Shown here piece after piece: positions 1 to 8,205 of a stretch of DNA of 20,900 nucleotides (positions within the stretch are counted from its first letter, which is position 1; each line of letters opens with the position of its first letter). The notes below the pieces were generated by a model that saw only the letters and a program-made list of their open reading frames with translations, had not been told where the DNA came from and did no database searches. Location of the stretch: positions 1-20,900 of IMG/VR virus record IMGVR_UViG_3300023429_000010; one strand, written 5' to 3'. The position numbers were made by a program, and so were the translations under genes. This DNA is from a virus.

Positions 1-2102
1 ACGCATTCCTCTACGTCGGTTCCTTCTAGTGCCATCTGCCTAATACGAATATAGTAGATAGTCTTGATACCCTTTTTCCATGCCATAATCTGAGCACGGT
101 TTACGTCACGGGTAGTGGCGGTGTCCTTAAAAAATAAGGTTAGAGACAGCCCCTGGTCTACGTGCTGTGTTGCAGCAGCATAGGTATCGATGATCTTGTC
201 TGGGCCAATCTCATAAGCATCCTCGAAGTATTCCAGATTGTCGTTTGATAGGTATGGGGCAGGGTAGTAAACACGACCAAGCTTTCCTTCCTTACGAATC
301 TCAATCTTAGAAGCAATAGGATGAATAGAGCTAGTACTATTATTAATATAACTAATAGATCCAGTTGGTGGCACTGCCTGAAGGTTTTGGTTATAAAGAC
401 CATGCTTCATTACAGACCTCTTAAGCTTCTCCCAATCACCCTGTGTTGGAATCTCAATGCTTGAATCTTTAAATAACTTAGCAACCTTCTTAGTAGCTGG
501 CTTCCATTCTGATAAGGTGTACTTATCAAAGAACTCTCCAGAAGCATACTTTGAATTCTCAAAGTTGTCAAATGGATCTCCGGTCTTCTTTGCCATCTCA
601 TTAGATGCTTTAATGGCATGATACACAACAGTATAGAAATACATGTTGGTAAAGTCAATACCCTCTTCAGAGCCGTAGTGAATCTTCTCTTTACCAAGGT
701 AGCCGTGAAGGTTCATCTGTCCTAGACCAATAGCTCTAGACTTCTTGTTACCCTCGGCAATGGACATGACAGATTCAATGTAGCTGATGTCTGCAACAGA
801 TGTCAGTGCCTTGATAGCTACCTCTACGGTCTTACCAAAGTTTGGAGACTCCATAGCCTTAGCAATATTAAGAGAGCCAAGATTGCAACTAATGTCCTTA
901 CCGATCTGGTCATAGCTAAGGTCTGCCTTGTATGTTGTAGGAGTGTTTACCTGCAAGATCTCAGAGCAGAGGTTTGACATATTGATTCTTCCCTCAATAG
1001 GGTTGACTCTATTGACAGTATCTTCAAACACGATGTATGGATACCCCGACTCAAATTGCAACTCAGCAATGGTTTCGAACAAAACCCTAGCCTTCATCTT
1101 CTTTTTACGGATGTCTGGATTGTCAACCATTTCCTGGTACTTTTCTGTTACAGAGATATCTGACATGGGAACGCCATAGACTCGCTCTACATCATATGGA
1201 GAAAACATGTACATGTCTTCATTAGTTTTGGCTAGCTCCAGGGTAATGTCTGGAACAACAACACCAAGGCTAAGGGTTTTAATTCTAACCTTCTCATCGG
1301 CGTTCTCCCTCTTGGTATCAAGAAATTTCATGATATCTGGGTGGTGTGCATTAAGATACACTGCACCCGCACCTTGACGGGCACCAAGCTGATTAGCATA
1401 GCTAAAAGAATCTTCCAATAGCTTCATCACTGGGATAACACCAGAAGACTGGTTCTCAATCTTTTTAATGGGTGCTCCGTGCTCTCTAAGGTTTGTTAGG
1501 TTGAGAGCTACGCCCCCACCACGCTTAGATAGCTGCAAGGATGAATTAATGCCACGAGCAATAGACTCCATGTTGTCTTCGATACGAAGCAGGAAGCAGG
1601 ATACGAACTCTCCCCTCTGCTTCTTGCCAGAGTTTAGAAATGTCGGGGTAGCTGGCTGGAATCGTCCAGAGATAATCTCTTCTACCAGATCCTGTGCAAG
1701 CTTCTTGTCACCCTTAGCAAGCATCAAGGCATTCATGCATACACGATCTTCAAACCTTTCAAGATATCTTTCTCCATCAAAAGTCTTTAGGGCATAGCCA
1801 GTATAAAACTTGTATGCACCAAGGAAGGCCGCAAACCTAAACTTGTGTGCATAAGCTTGTTTAAACAAAGACTTAATAAAATCAAAGTCGTATTGGTTCA
1901 AGACTTCTTCGTCGTAGTATTCATTCTCTACGAGATAGTCGATCTTCTCTTCAAGGCTATGGAAGAAAACGGTATTGAGATTAACATGATCTAAGAAGTA
2001 GTGCTTAGCTGCTAGCTTATCCTTATCAAACTGAATCTTTCTATCCTCATCATAGAGGTTGAGCATTGCGTTGTACTCGTGGTAACTATAGTTCTTGTCC
2101 AT
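1..2102 (-). CDS. nrdE: Class Ib ribonucleoside-diphosphate reductase, alpha (large) subunit, 3' end cut by window edge
   Basis: This subunit reduces ribonucleoside diphosphates to deoxyribonucleotides, using a radical delivered by an NrdF-type partner. The frame is open from an ATG at 2102 to the window edge, giving 700 complete codons. Known catalytic positions are visible: the redox cysteine C169 (in FVSCFLL), the SNLCSEI motif with N377, thiyl C379 and E381, and the second redox cysteine C406 (in ISCNLGSLN). From memory of Salmonella NrdE (C178, C388, C415), all three sit at a constant offset of nine. The last complete codon is C700, which by the same offset is the first cysteine of the C-terminal CxxC shuttle, so only a few residues should be missing. 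The start overlaps the nrdI 3' end by 17 bases, suggesting coupled translation. No nrdF or nrdH is in the window; they may lie beyond the left edge. The family call is firm. Confidence 0.96.
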   Translation of the reverse strand, partial: MDKNYSYHEYNAMLNLYDEDRKIQFDKDKLAAKHYFLDHVNLNTVFFHSLEEKIDYLVENEYYDEEVLNQYDFDFIKSLFKQAYAHKFRFAAFLGAYKFYTGYALKTFDGERYLERFEDRVCMNALMLAKGDKKLAQDLVEEIISGRFQPATPTFLNSGKKQRGEFVSCFLLRIEDNMESIARGINSSLQLSKRGGGVALNLTNLREHGAPIKKIENQSSGVIPVMKLLEDSFSYANQLGARQGAGAVYLNAHHPDIMKFLDTKRENADEKVRIKTLSLGVVVPDITLELAKTNEDMYMFSPYDVERVYGVPMSDISVTEKYQEMVDNPDIRKKKMKARVLFETIAELQFESGYPYIVFEDTVNRVNPIEGRINMSNLCSEILQVNTPTTYKADLSYDQIGKDISCNLGSLNIAKAMESPNFGKTVEVAIKALTSVADISYIESVMSIAEGNKKSRAIGLGQMNLHGYLGKEKIHYGSEEGIDFTNMYFYTVVYHAIKASNEMAKKTGDPFDNFENSKYASGEFFDKYTLSEWKPATKKVAKLFKDSSIEIPTQGDWEKLKRSVMKHGLYNQNLQAVPPTGSISYINNSTSSIHPIASKIEIRKEGKLGRVYYPAPYLSNDNLEYFEDAYEIGPDKIIDTYAAATQHVDQGLSLTLFFKDTATTRDVNRAQIMAWKKGIKTIYYIRIRQMALEGTDVEEC

Positions 2103-2499
2103 AAAGCAGCGTTAGCCTTTCTTTGATTATGTTTACGTCGTCTTCTGTGCCAAATATTTCTACCTTTGCAATGACTGGCACCCCTGTCTTTGCACTAATT
2201 AAGTCTGCGGCTTTGCAAAAATGCTCACCAAAGTTTCTGTTTCCAAAACCGACCACCCCCTGAAGAAGGTTACGATTTTCTTTTATGTTTAAAAAAGATC
2301 GTACTTGTCGGGGTATTGCTGCTCTTCCTTCGCCACCACCGTAAGTAGGTACCATAAGGACATAAGGCTGAGTAGCGGTAATACTATTACGATCCCAATC
2401 AATAGGAATCCTAGTTGCACTGCTGTCATTTAATTTCTCCACGAATCTCTTAGTGTTTCCAGAATAGTTGGAGAAATAAATAATGTCAATAGGTATCAA
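2086..2499 (-). CDS. nrdI: NrdI, flavodoxin-like activator of class Ib ribonucleotide reductase
   Basis: NrdI is a small FMN protein that supplies oxidant to assemble the dimanganese-tyrosyl radical cofactor of NrdF. The 137-residue product has a flavodoxin phosphate-binding loop near the N terminus ([12 protein letters not shown], residues 8-19), a VPTYGGGEG loop around residues 50-58, and the [11 protein letters not shown] loop around 84-94, all typical of NrdI. Length matches the family. The start is a TTG at 2499, chosen because no ATG or GTG fits nearby and a GGAGAG ribosome binding site lies five bases upstream. It directly precedes and overlaps nrdE, the usual nrdI-nrdE order of class Ib operons. 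A 56-base gap separates it from the terminase gene upstream; I see no clear promoter or terminator there. Confidence 0.95.
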   Translation of the reverse strand: MIPIDIIYFSNYSGNTKRFVEKLNDSSATRIPIDWDRNSITATQPYVLMVPTYGGGEGRAAIPRQVRSFLNIKENRNLLQGVVGFGNRNFGEHFCKAADLISAKTGVPVIAKVEIFGTEDDVNIIKERLTLLYGQEL

Positions 2500-2555
2500 T
2501 TGTACTCTCCGTTTATACTAAATCTAGTGGTTTTGCCTGAAAAAATACCCTACAT

Positions 2556-4343
2556 CTAGATCATTTTGAACTGATCAAGATAGTCTTTAACTTCTTCGGT
2601 TATTTCTTTAGGCTTATAGTTTATCACATTATCGGGCAAGTCTTCAACTCGCCTTGGCTTATCCCTGAAGGTATGAATTTCTATTTCTCCAAAGTTATCC
2701 CTGGGCGTGTGAGAGATAGCTCCAAAGATAGACCCACATACAGCGTCGGCCAGGTCTTTAGAGCTTTTGCGGGGGTGATCCACCCTGTTGTTTTTCATAA
2801 TCTTAAGCTGGGTAAGTTCGTCAAACAACAACTCAATCGCTGGGAGGGCTACCCTGTCTTCATAGATAAGCATGGCCATATCTTCATAGTGCTTCTTGGC
2901 TACCGATACCGTCTCTGTTCTAATCCCTACAGCGTTTAGCTCATTTTGAATATCAAATGATTGCCAGCGGTCAAAGCTAACCATACCCAAGTCAAAGCCC
3001 TGTCTTCTTAAGTTTTGAATCCACTGCTTTACTTCTGAAAGGTTGACTGGCCCCTCTACCCTTGGCTCCCACCAAGCAACAGCATCTACCACGACAACGG
3101 GAACAACCTGCTCATAGTCTTTCATTACTTGAATGCTTACCCACTTGTCTACGTGAGCAATGGCTACGGCACACTTGTCATGCTTTTGAGCAAGGTCGGC
3201 GTGAACAAAATATTTTACTCCTTCTTTTGGTTTAAAGTTTGAGTCGAATCTTCTGAAAGTGTCCAGAGGATTTCTGATTGTCATTGCAGACCTTACCTTG
3301 TCTTGTTGCTTAAAGAAGGCATCTGATGCAAAGGTAGGGACACAGGCAAAACGCATCATGGCATCTCCAATGTCTGTGTAGAATGCTAATTTAAAGTCAT
3401 CAATTTTTCTAGTGGGGTTTACTTCCCAGGTGGGCCTCTTTAATGCAAAGATTCCAGGATACTTGTATTGCAAGATGTGATCTTCGTCCCACGAAATTTC
3501 TAAATTGTTTCCGACAGAGTCTTCTGGCAACTCTGGATTCATTACAAACTTATGAGTTCTTTGAATAATTTCTTTGTCCATAATGGCATCGTCGTATTTG
3601 GTAGATATAAAGTCTCCTGGATACCTGGGGAATGACAGCAACACCACCTTGCCAAGATCTGGAAAACGAGAATCTACAGTACCACGGAAAGCCTTGTATA
3701 TGTTGTCAGCTGTCTTGCCCTGTTCGTTGCCTGTGTTTGTTTCACTAGCGAAACCAGAGATCTCATCAAGGATAGCGACCATCAGGTTCAACCCCTCATG
3801 AGACTCCCGTTCGGAGTGCCCAGAGTAAACAGTGACGGAATGATCAAACTCTATAGAGTCCATCTTAGCATAGTACCTACCAGCAAACCAGGGGGACTTC
3901 TCAATCTTGGTCTTAAAGCCCTTAAAAAAAACGTTCTTAGCCTGCTGTGCGTTGATAGCAATGTTGATAATATCAATGGCGTCACCAGATGGCTTACCGT
4001 AGTATCTAGCTGGGTCTTTAAGGCATAGTAGTTTATATACTATATACGATACTGCAACGGTAGATGTAAAGTCTTTTCCGCTACCCTTGCCAAGCTGAAG
4101 AATAATCTCATTCTTAGTAAACTTATTATAATATCTAGCCCCCTCTTCAAAACCCATCAAAGCCTGAAGATCTTCTTTTTTGTATATCTGACTCATGCCT
4201 TCTACAACGTCATATTGAATAGAAGATAGTGGTGGCTGGGCCAAATAATTTTCTCCCTCAACAAATGTTTTAGCATCTACCGGCTCTTCGTTAAAGGGAC
4301 TGTCCTGAAGAACTTCTAGGAAATCATTAAAGTCACTAGGCAT
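2556..4343 (-). CDS. terL: Terminase large subunit (packaging ATPase and nuclease)
   Basis: This is the DNA-packaging motor: it cuts concatemeric phage DNA and pumps it into the prohead using ATP. The 595-residue protein shows the two expected domains. The N-terminal ATPase has a Walker A-type loop at residues 84-91 (LGKGSGKD), a Walker B segment with D193 and E194 (VAILDEIS), and a coupling motif near 235-240 (LLSFPR). The C-terminal RNase H-like nuclease has three acidic sites: D383 (FVHADLA), D458 (MVSFDRWQ) and D530/D533 (KDLADAVCG). The ATG start overlaps the terS stop by 8 bases. The gene is followed by ribonucleotide reductase genes rather than portal and head genes, which is an unusual neighbourhood. 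Family assignment is strong from the ordered motifs. Confidence 0.95.
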   Translation of the reverse strand: MPSDFNDFLEVLQDSPFNEEPVDAKTFVEGENYLAQPPLSSIQYDVVEGMSQIYKKEDLQALMGFEEGARYYNKFTKNEIILQLGKGSGKDFTSTVAVSYIVYKLLCLKDPARYYGKPSGDAIDIINIAINAQQAKNVFFKGFKTKIEKSPWFAGRYYAKMDSIEFDHSVTVYSGHSERESHEGLNLMVAILDEISGFASETNTGNEQGKTADNIYKAFRGTVDSRFPDLGKVVLLSFPRYPGDFISTKYDDAIMDKEIIQRTHKFVMNPELPEDSVGNNLEISWDEDHILQYKYPGIFALKRPTWEVNPTRKIDDFKLAFYTDIGDAMMRFACVPTFASDAFFKQQDKVRSAMTIRNPLDTFRRFDSNFKPKEGVKYFVHADLAQKHDKCAVAIAHVDKWVSIQVMKDYEQVVPVVVVDAVAWWEPRVEGPVNLSEVKQWIQNLRRQGFDLGMVSFDRWQSFDIQNELNAVGIRTETVSVAKKHYEDMAMLIYEDRVALPAIELLFDELTQLKIMKNNRVDHPRKSSKDLADAVCGSIFGAISHTPRDNFGEIEIHTFRDKPRRVEDLPDNVINYKPKEITEEVKDYLDQFKMI

Positions 4344-4869
4344 CCTGCACCACTGTGATGGTTTCTCCCTGTTTTGCTATCTGGGAAAGCTTACGCATGA
4401 TCTTATCTCTGATCTCTGGATGCTCTGAAGCGATGTCCATAAGAATTTGTTTTAATATCTCTTGCTTTCTTTCAATCTCAATCATTTCTTCAGCCAGTTC
4501 TTTATTTTCTAATAGGCCAGCCTTCTGCAACATTTCAATTCTTTTAGACTCAATGTCCATAACAAGCTTAATAGCGCCAGCCTTAGATCTCAGGTCGCCG
4601 TTGGTATCTGCGTCATCTATCACTTCGTATGACTTACCAATTAGTCTGCCGTAGTGTTCATCTGCGGCTGCCAAGGCTTCTCTTGCCCTAGCTCTAATAG
4701 TATCATTTGCTGAAGCAACTATTTTCCATTCGTCTATGTATTCTACAACCTGTTTCCTAGGTATAGATAGTTGTTTAGAAATTTTGGTTGGGTCGCTACC
4801 CTTAAGATATTCTCCAACAACTTTGTTTATTGTCTCAAGACGTTGGAGTTGCTGTTCTTCGCTTTGCAC
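4336..4869 (-). CDS. terS: Probable terminase small subunit
   Basis: This 177-residue, highly charged, almost wholly helical protein lies directly upstream of the large terminase and overlaps it by 8 bases. Residues about 22-48 form a helix-turn-helix-like segment ([20 protein letters not shown]), followed by long amphipathic helices rich in Glu, Lys and Ile that could form an oligomer. That architecture, an N-terminal DNA-binding helix-turn-helix then an oligomerisation region, fits small terminases, which recognise phage DNA and regulate TerL. The start is GTG at 4869, inside the 3' end of the preceding gene (35-base overlap). The call rests on position and architecture rather than a diagnostic motif, so another DNA-binding role is possible. 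Confidence 0.72.
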   Translation of the reverse strand: MQSEEQQLQRLETINKVVGEYLKGSDPTKISKQLSIPRKQVVEYIDEWKIVASANDTIRARAREALAAADEHYGRLIGKSYEVIDDADTNGDLRSKAGAIKLVMDIESKRIEMLQKAGLLENKELAEEMIEIERKQEILKQILMDIASEHPEIRDKIMRKLSQIAKQGETITVVQDA

Positions 4870-5137
4870 TGCGTGCCCTTCTCTTTGGAATTCTCTTTAC
4901 TCTGTCAAGACTGAATGCCCTAAAGCATCCGGCCTGTTGCTTGTAAACCTCAAAGCAGTCTACCCACTGTGCACCCGTTTCGGTGTTTGTTGTAACAGAA
5001 TCAAACTTAAATCGCATACCCCACTCACCCTGAATCTTAATCAGGTCACCGCGTTCAATTGTGAAATTGCCAAAAGGCATTTCGTAAACACGTTGAAATT
5101 TAGTGGACTTTGGCTCTACCTTTATGCGACTACGCAA
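4835..5137 (-). CDS. Small conserved-type protein of unknown function upstream of terS
   Basis: I cannot assign a function to this 100-residue product. Its central part (residues 29-75) is beta-rich, containing [16 protein letters not shown] and a QWVDCFEVY segment, which reads like a compact barrel or SH3-like fold. The C terminus is strongly basic ([14 protein letters not shown], residues 81-94), which suggests nucleic acid contact. The start is TTG at 5137, supported by an AAGGAG ribosome binding site five bases upstream; that site overlaps the stop codon of the GuaB-like gene, leaving two bases between the genes. It is the first gene after a near-consensus promoter at 5191-5219 and so may head a transcript with the terminase genes. 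A role near packaging is only an inference from position. Confidence 0.8.
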   Translation of the reverse strand: MRSRIKVEPKSTKFQRVYEMPFGNFTIERGDLIKIQGEWGMRFKFDSVTTNTETGAQWVDCFEVYKQQAGCFRAFSLDRVKRIPKRRARSAKRRTATPTS

Positions 5138-5139
5138 TT

Positions 5140-6165
5140 CTACTCCTTAGCGTGTGGTTTAGTTTCATGTAATGAATTACTCGATACTTTATTATACACG
5201 CTATCGGCTTGGAAGTCAACAAGATTCTCTACCCCCGTATACGACAGGGCACTTCGCAATCCATTAGCAAAGTCATTAATAATATTACTAACACTTCCAA
5301 CAAAAGGAACCCTAGTTGAGATACCCTCTACACCAGAAACAAAGCCCCTGCCGTCCTCCTGTGCCTCCTTAGACGCCATTCCTCGAAAGACTTTATGTCC
5401 GTCTACAACATGTCCTGGAGACTCTTCTGTTCCGGCAAGCATTCTACCGACCATTACGGCGTTTGCCCCAGCAGCCAAAGCCTTAGCAGCGTCACCAGAG
5501 TTCCTGATCCCACCATCAGCGATTAAGCTTGGGCCTTCTCCATAGTAAAACTTTTCTCTAATGTTCATGATAGAAGCAAGAGTCGGTACTCCGTGAGCAC
5601 TAACCACTCTAGTGGTGCAGGCTGAACCACCGCCAATACCTACTCTGATAGAATCTGCTCCAGCATCTCCCAGCCTAGCAAATCCATCCCAGGTTGCAAC
5701 GTTTCCAGCCATAAGGTGAACATCCCTAGGAATCTCTTTCCGCAAAAGCTCAACGGCGGTTATTGCATTTTGATTGTGACCATTTGCAACATCTACTAAA
5801 ATAAGGTTTGCTCCAGCCTCGATAAGCATCATAGCGTCTTCTATAAATGCTTTACGAGCTCCGACAGATCCTCCTACATTCCTGTGGTCTTTCTGTGCCC
5901 TAGACATTCTAGCCATAGAAAGCTGTTCTTCGAGTGGCATATACCTATGAAGGATACCCATCCCACCAAGATTATCCATAGCCTCTACCATTTCCCATTC
6001 GCAAACGGTGTCCATTGGTGCTGCAATAATCGGCAGCCCAAGCTCTATTCCATTTCCTAGATTAGTAGCAAGAGAAACATCCTTTCTGCTTTCTATTCCA
6101 GAATGCTGGGGTACCAGCAAGATGTCGTCAAATGATAAATGTTCCTTATTACTATACTGTTTCAT
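5140..6165 (-). CDS. IMP dehydrogenase / GMP reductase family protein without CBS domains
   Basis: This 341-residue TIM-barrel enzyme belongs to the GuaB/GuaC family, which interconverts IMP with XMP or GMP using NAD(P). Motifs in order are SFDDILLVP (11-19), APMDTV (49-54), GGMGILHR (67-74), VDVANGH (124-130), MAGNVAT (152-158), the catalytic-cysteine loop [11 protein letters not shown] with C183, and the phosphate-binding [11 protein letters not shown] (215-225). No CBS module is inserted. The catalytic flap after FRGMAS is short and lacks a clear Arg-Tyr pair, so the sequence does not decide between IMP dehydrogenase and GMP reductase. I place the start at the ATG at 6165, preceded by AAGGAG, rather than the TTG at 6180, whose extension would translate through that ribosome binding site. 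It overlaps the previous gene by 14 bases. Its 3' end contains a likely promoter for the terminase block. Confidence 0.92.
   Translation of the reverse strand: MKQYSNKEHLSFDDILLVPQHSGIESRKDVSLATNLGNGIELGLPIIAAPMDTVCEWEMVEAMDNLGGMGILHRYMPLEEQLSMARMSRAQKDHRNVGGSVGARKAFIEDAMMLIEAGANLILVDVANGHNQNAITAVELLRKEIPRDVHLMAGNVATWDGFARLGDAGADSIRVGIGGGSACTTRVVSAHGVPTLASIMNIREKFYYGEGPSLIADGGIRNSGDAAKALAAGANAVMVGRMLAGTEESPGHVVDGHKVFRGMASKEAQEDGRGFVSGVEGISTRVPFVGSVSNIINDFANGLRSALSYTGVENLVDFQADSVYNKVSSNSLHETKPHAKE
5191..5219 (-). promoter_or_regulatory. Sigma-70-like promoter inside the GuaB-like gene, ahead of the terminase block
   Basis: Read on the minus strand, TTGACT (5219-5214) is followed after exactly 17 bases by TATAAT (5196-5191). 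That is five of six and six of six matches to the bacterial consensus with optimal spacing. Transcription would start near 5184, giving a leader of roughly 45 bases to the TTG start at 5137. It would drive the 100-residue gene, terS, terL and possibly nrdI-nrdE. It lies inside the C-terminal coding region of the GuaB-like gene. Activity is not shown. Confidence 0.55.
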
Positions 6166-6424
6166 TTCTCTCCTTAGCAATTAAAAGTAATACTAAATAC
6201 CCAATGAGGTCAAAGATGGTGTCGTCTCCTGGATACTCGTGACCTCTCTGTACCCTGGAAAGTTTGTCGTCAATACGAACGTAGAGCTGTTCAATGTTAT
6301 CGTTCTTTGAAAACATTCTTACTGGCTCTAAGGCAGAGTCTCCATACGCCCTGTTCTTTTCTATTAACATCTTCTGGATGCCAGACATTACCCGCTCTAT
6401 GCTCTCTTCTGTCTCTTTACTCAA
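6152..6424 (-). CDS. Small MazG-like / DUF1599-type (nucleotide modification associated) protein
   Basis: This 90-residue helical protein has a pattern I associate with the DUF1599, or nucleotide modification associated, family: an early K-x4-YG (K23 to G28), then a P-x2-MF segment (P34-F38), then RIDDKLSRVQR (50-60), and finally FDLIGYLVLL (71-80). The regularly spaced acidic and basic residues resemble all-alpha NTP pyrophosphatases of the MazG type, but the exact reaction is unknown to me. It starts at a TTG at 6424 with AAGGAAA upstream; that start overlaps the stop of the preceding 51-residue gene as TTGA. It overlaps the GuaB-like gene downstream, so the two may act together on purine nucleotides (inference). 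Confidence 0.8.
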   Translation of the reverse strand: MSKETEESIERVMSGIQKMLIEKNRAYGDSALEPVRMFSKNDNIEQLYVRIDDKLSRVQRGHEYPGDDTIFDLIGYLVLLLIAKERNETV

Positions 6425-6576
6425 CGTTTAGATTTCCTTAGTTTAAATTTAGATAGATATACGTAGATTGTTTCTACGCTTACCCCGCACTCTTTTGCGA
6501 TTTCTTCTGGTGTTTTGCGGTCAAGATGATATCTTTTCTTGAGCCATATTTCATTTGTATAAAGTTTAGCAGCCAC
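6421..6576 (-). CDS. 51-residue helix-turn-helix protein
   Basis: This short frame fills the gap between the RuvC-like and DUF1599-like genes. It starts with GTG at 6576, five bases after an AAGGAG ribosome binding site, and ends with TGA at 6423-6421, overlapping the next TTG start (TTGA). The product is basic. Residues about 22-45 (TPEEIAKECGVSVETIYVYL) read as a classic helix-turn-helix, with the turn at ECGVS and a recognition helix beginning VETIYVYL. It could be a small transcriptional regulator or a DNA-binding accessory of the nearby resolvase; I cannot say which. The site, coupling and recognisable fold make a real gene likely despite its size. Confidence 0.75.
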   Translation of the reverse strand: MAAKLYTNEIWLKKRYHLDRKTPEEIAKECGVSVETIYVYLSKFKLRKSKR

Positions 6577-6588
6577 AGTATCTCCTTG

Positions 6589-7164
6589 TCAAGTCAGCTT
6601 GTTCCAATTATTTATGGCATAGTGCCCTATACCAACGGCATCTGCCACGTCGTTGTCTTCTATCTTTCTGTCATAAATAGTATTAACAAACCTAATAGTT
6701 CTTTGTTTCCTAAACTCTCTCTCCCTGGTCTTATACCAAGACTCACTTCTCTCAGGACTACCGACTCTCAGGTTTGCCTTTTCTGGATTGGTAAGCCTAC
6801 CATTTCCTATAAAGGTTTGCCAAGCAATAGGATTAATTGATTTAATAATCTTTACCCCAGACATAGACATCGCACCGAGCATAGCCCCTTGAACCAGTGC
6901 AAGATCTGCGGCGGTCTTTGGACTGTTGATAAAAACAGTGTGCTCAATTACAATGGCTTCTGGTATTCCATAGTGATCAAAGAATGCCTTAGTCTTGGCT
7001 GCGGCGTCTCCAACCTTGTTGTAGGTTGTGTACCCTGTAAAGTTAATCTTTCCAATAGATTCTAGGTTGTCTTCATAGAAAAAAGCAAAGGCAAGGTTAT
7101 TCGTGCTTGCATCAATAGAGCAGATGGTTTTTGGTTTATTCGTTATCTGGCTTAGCTTTACCAT
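6589..7164 (-). CDS. RuvC-like Holliday junction resolvase
   Basis: This 191-residue protein has an RNase H-like fold with the ordered acidic sites of RuvC-family resolvases: D18 (CSIDAST), E74 (IVIEHTV), and D172 and D175 near the C terminus (DNDVADAVGIGH). The spacing of the last two matches the closing DxxD motif. Such enzymes cut four-way junctions formed during recombination and clear branched DNA before packaging. The ATG at 7164 lies inside the 3' end of the zinc-finger gene (29-base overlap), and no better start exists before D18. It sits downstream of RecA-like and Cas4-like genes, consistent with a phage recombination module. Strong family call; substrate preference is inferred. Confidence 0.88.
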   Translation of the reverse strand: MVKLSQITNKPKTICSIDASTNNLAFAFFYEDNLESIGKINFTGYTTYNKVGDAAAKTKAFFDHYGIPEAIVIEHTVFINSPKTAADLALVQGAMLGAMSMSGVKIIKSINPIAWQTFIGNGRLTNPEKANLRVGSPERSESWYKTREREFRKQRTIRFVNTIYDRKIEDNDVADAVGIGHYAINNWNKLT

Positions 7165-7435
7165 TAGCCAACCCCTTTATTTCTCTAAGAGTTTTATGAA
7201 CATCTTTTGGATTTACTAAACAAGAAAAGCAAAGAGAGTCATCGTTGTATGCAGACAGCTTGGACTCGCATAGCTTGCAAAGTCTTTCTTGTTTCATCCT
7301 ACGATGACGTCTTTCAACAGAATAGCGTTGAGCTATCTTTTCTTTTGTTGCTTCTTCCCTGCATTCGGGAGAGCAATATATTTGATAGGTTACTTTTGGA
7401 TTAAATGATGTGTCACACCATTGACAATGCTTCAT
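7136..7435 (-). CDS. Small protein with two four-cysteine zinc-finger motifs
   Basis: I do not recognise a named family. The 99-residue protein has two cysteine quartets. The first is C4, C7, C21 and C25 (CQWC and YCSPEC, an FCS-like pattern); the second is C53, C56, C69 and C72 (CKLC and CFSC). A basic helical linker (residues 31-52, including RRHRRMKQER) separates them. This layout suggests two zinc-binding modules that hold DNA or a partner protein. I see no HNH signature between the fingers, so I do not call it an endonuclease. It starts with ATG at 7435 and overlaps the Cas4-like gene by 23 bases and the RuvC-like gene by 29, which places it within the nuclease cluster. Confidence 0.85.
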   Translation of the reverse strand: MKHCQWCDTSFNPKVTYQIYCSPECREEATKEKIAQRYSVERRHRRMKQERLCKLCESKLSAYNDDSLCFSCLVNPKDVHKTLREIKGLANGKAKPDNE

Positions 7436-8201
7436 CTATAGGCTCCAGAGATTTTAGTTTTATGTCTCCCTTGCCAGCATCGTCGCAAACTGCCCGCAGG
7501 GGACATGATTTGCAAATCTTTGAATTAGAACGATATACCTTCTCTGGCATGGTTTTATTTTCCCATGCCTTACGGACGGTTCTCATCCATTCAAATGCTT
7601 GATCTACCCACTTTATGTAGTACTCGTTTACTTCAACAGGAATAGCCAACAGCTCGTGGTTATTCTTGTTCTCATAAATGAGGACACCTTTTGCTTTCTT
7701 AAGAATCTTCATATAGATAAGGATCTGAATCAGGTGACCAGTCTTTGCCTTACGACTATTCTTTCGATACTCAAACCCCTCGGCCATTGCCGTCTTGATC
7801 TCTCCGAGAAGTTCTTCTCCCTGCCAATCAAGGATGACGTCACCGTAACCAAAGATAGGAGGGTCTTCATTTACAATCTTAAACTCTGAGTCGATAAGGA
7901 TTCCTGCATCGCCCATAGCCTGCTGAATTCTTTCGTGCGACTTAGTGCCATTGGTCATGTTGGCACCAGCAAAGGCGTCTGCGTTGTCTTCAAAGGTACC
8001 GCCTTCAAAGGCTAGATACCAATACCTGGCACACTCTCCATGCCCATAGGCAATTGTAGATGGAGCAAAGCTTTTCTTTTGCTGATGACGAGGACCACGC
8101 TTAGCAATATATCCAGAATTAATCTTTTGAATTAGTGCATCCATATTAGCTTTGTCTATCTGCTTGGGACCCATCACTTGTTGCAATAAATTTTTTGACA
8201 T
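7413..8201 (-). CDS. Cas4/RecB-like PD-(D/E)XK exonuclease with predicted iron-sulfur cluster
   Basis: This 262-residue protein matches the Cas4-type nuclease layout. Visible features in order are a lone N-terminal cysteine C57 (HGECARYWYLA), H89 (KSHERIQ), D121 (FGYGDVIL), E134 and K136 (LGEIKTA), the QxxxY motif Q159-Y163, and a C-terminal trio C230, C233 and C239. One early plus three late cysteines is the arrangement that binds a 4Fe-4S cluster in Cas4 and AddB-type enzymes. In phages such proteins are thought to resect DNA ends for recombination. No CRISPR repeats or other cas genes are in the window, so I treat it as a recombination nuclease. Its ATG is four bases after the preceding stop. 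Confidence 0.9.
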   Translation of the reverse strand: MSKNLLQQVMGPKQIDKANMDALIQKINSGYIAKRGPRHQQKKSFAPSTIAYGHGECARYWYLAFEGGTFEDNADAFAGANMTNGTKSHERIQQAMGDAGILIDSEFKIVNEDPPIFGYGDVILDWQGEELLGEIKTAMAEGFEYRKNSRKAKTGHLIQILIYMKILKKAKGVLIYENKNNHELLAIPVEVNEYYIKWVDQAFEWMRTVRKAWENKTMPEKVYRSNSKICKSCPLRAVCDDAGKGDIKLKSLEPIDEALSMV

Positions 8202-8205
8202 AATC

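Noticed and set aside
2461-2489. TTGACA, 17 bases, TATTCT inside the nrdI start region
   Set aside because: The bases encode the conserved flavodoxin phosphate loop, so the match is constrained by protein sequence and only weakly supports a promoter for nrdE.
2525-2555. T-run (minus strand) between terL and nrdI as a possible terminator
   Set aside because: No stable GC-rich stem precedes the T-run, so I do not call a terminator.
4122-4132. TATAAT inside terL
   Set aside because: No -35 match that I can see, and it lies deep inside a conserved gene with no nearby downstream start.
4736-5545. Open plus-strand frame of 269 codons across terS and the GuaB-like gene
   Set aside because: It lies antisense to three well-supported minus-strand genes, has no ribosome site that I can see and encodes a low-complexity Ser/Leu/Cys-rich product. 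It is an antisense shadow.
5140-6180. Longer GuaB-like start at a TTG at 6180
   Set aside because: The extra residues would translate through the AAGGAG ribosome site of the ATG at 6165.
7413-8201. Cas4-like gene as evidence for a CRISPR-Cas locus
   Set aside because: No repeat-spacer array or other cas gene is visible. The recombination neighbours explain it better.
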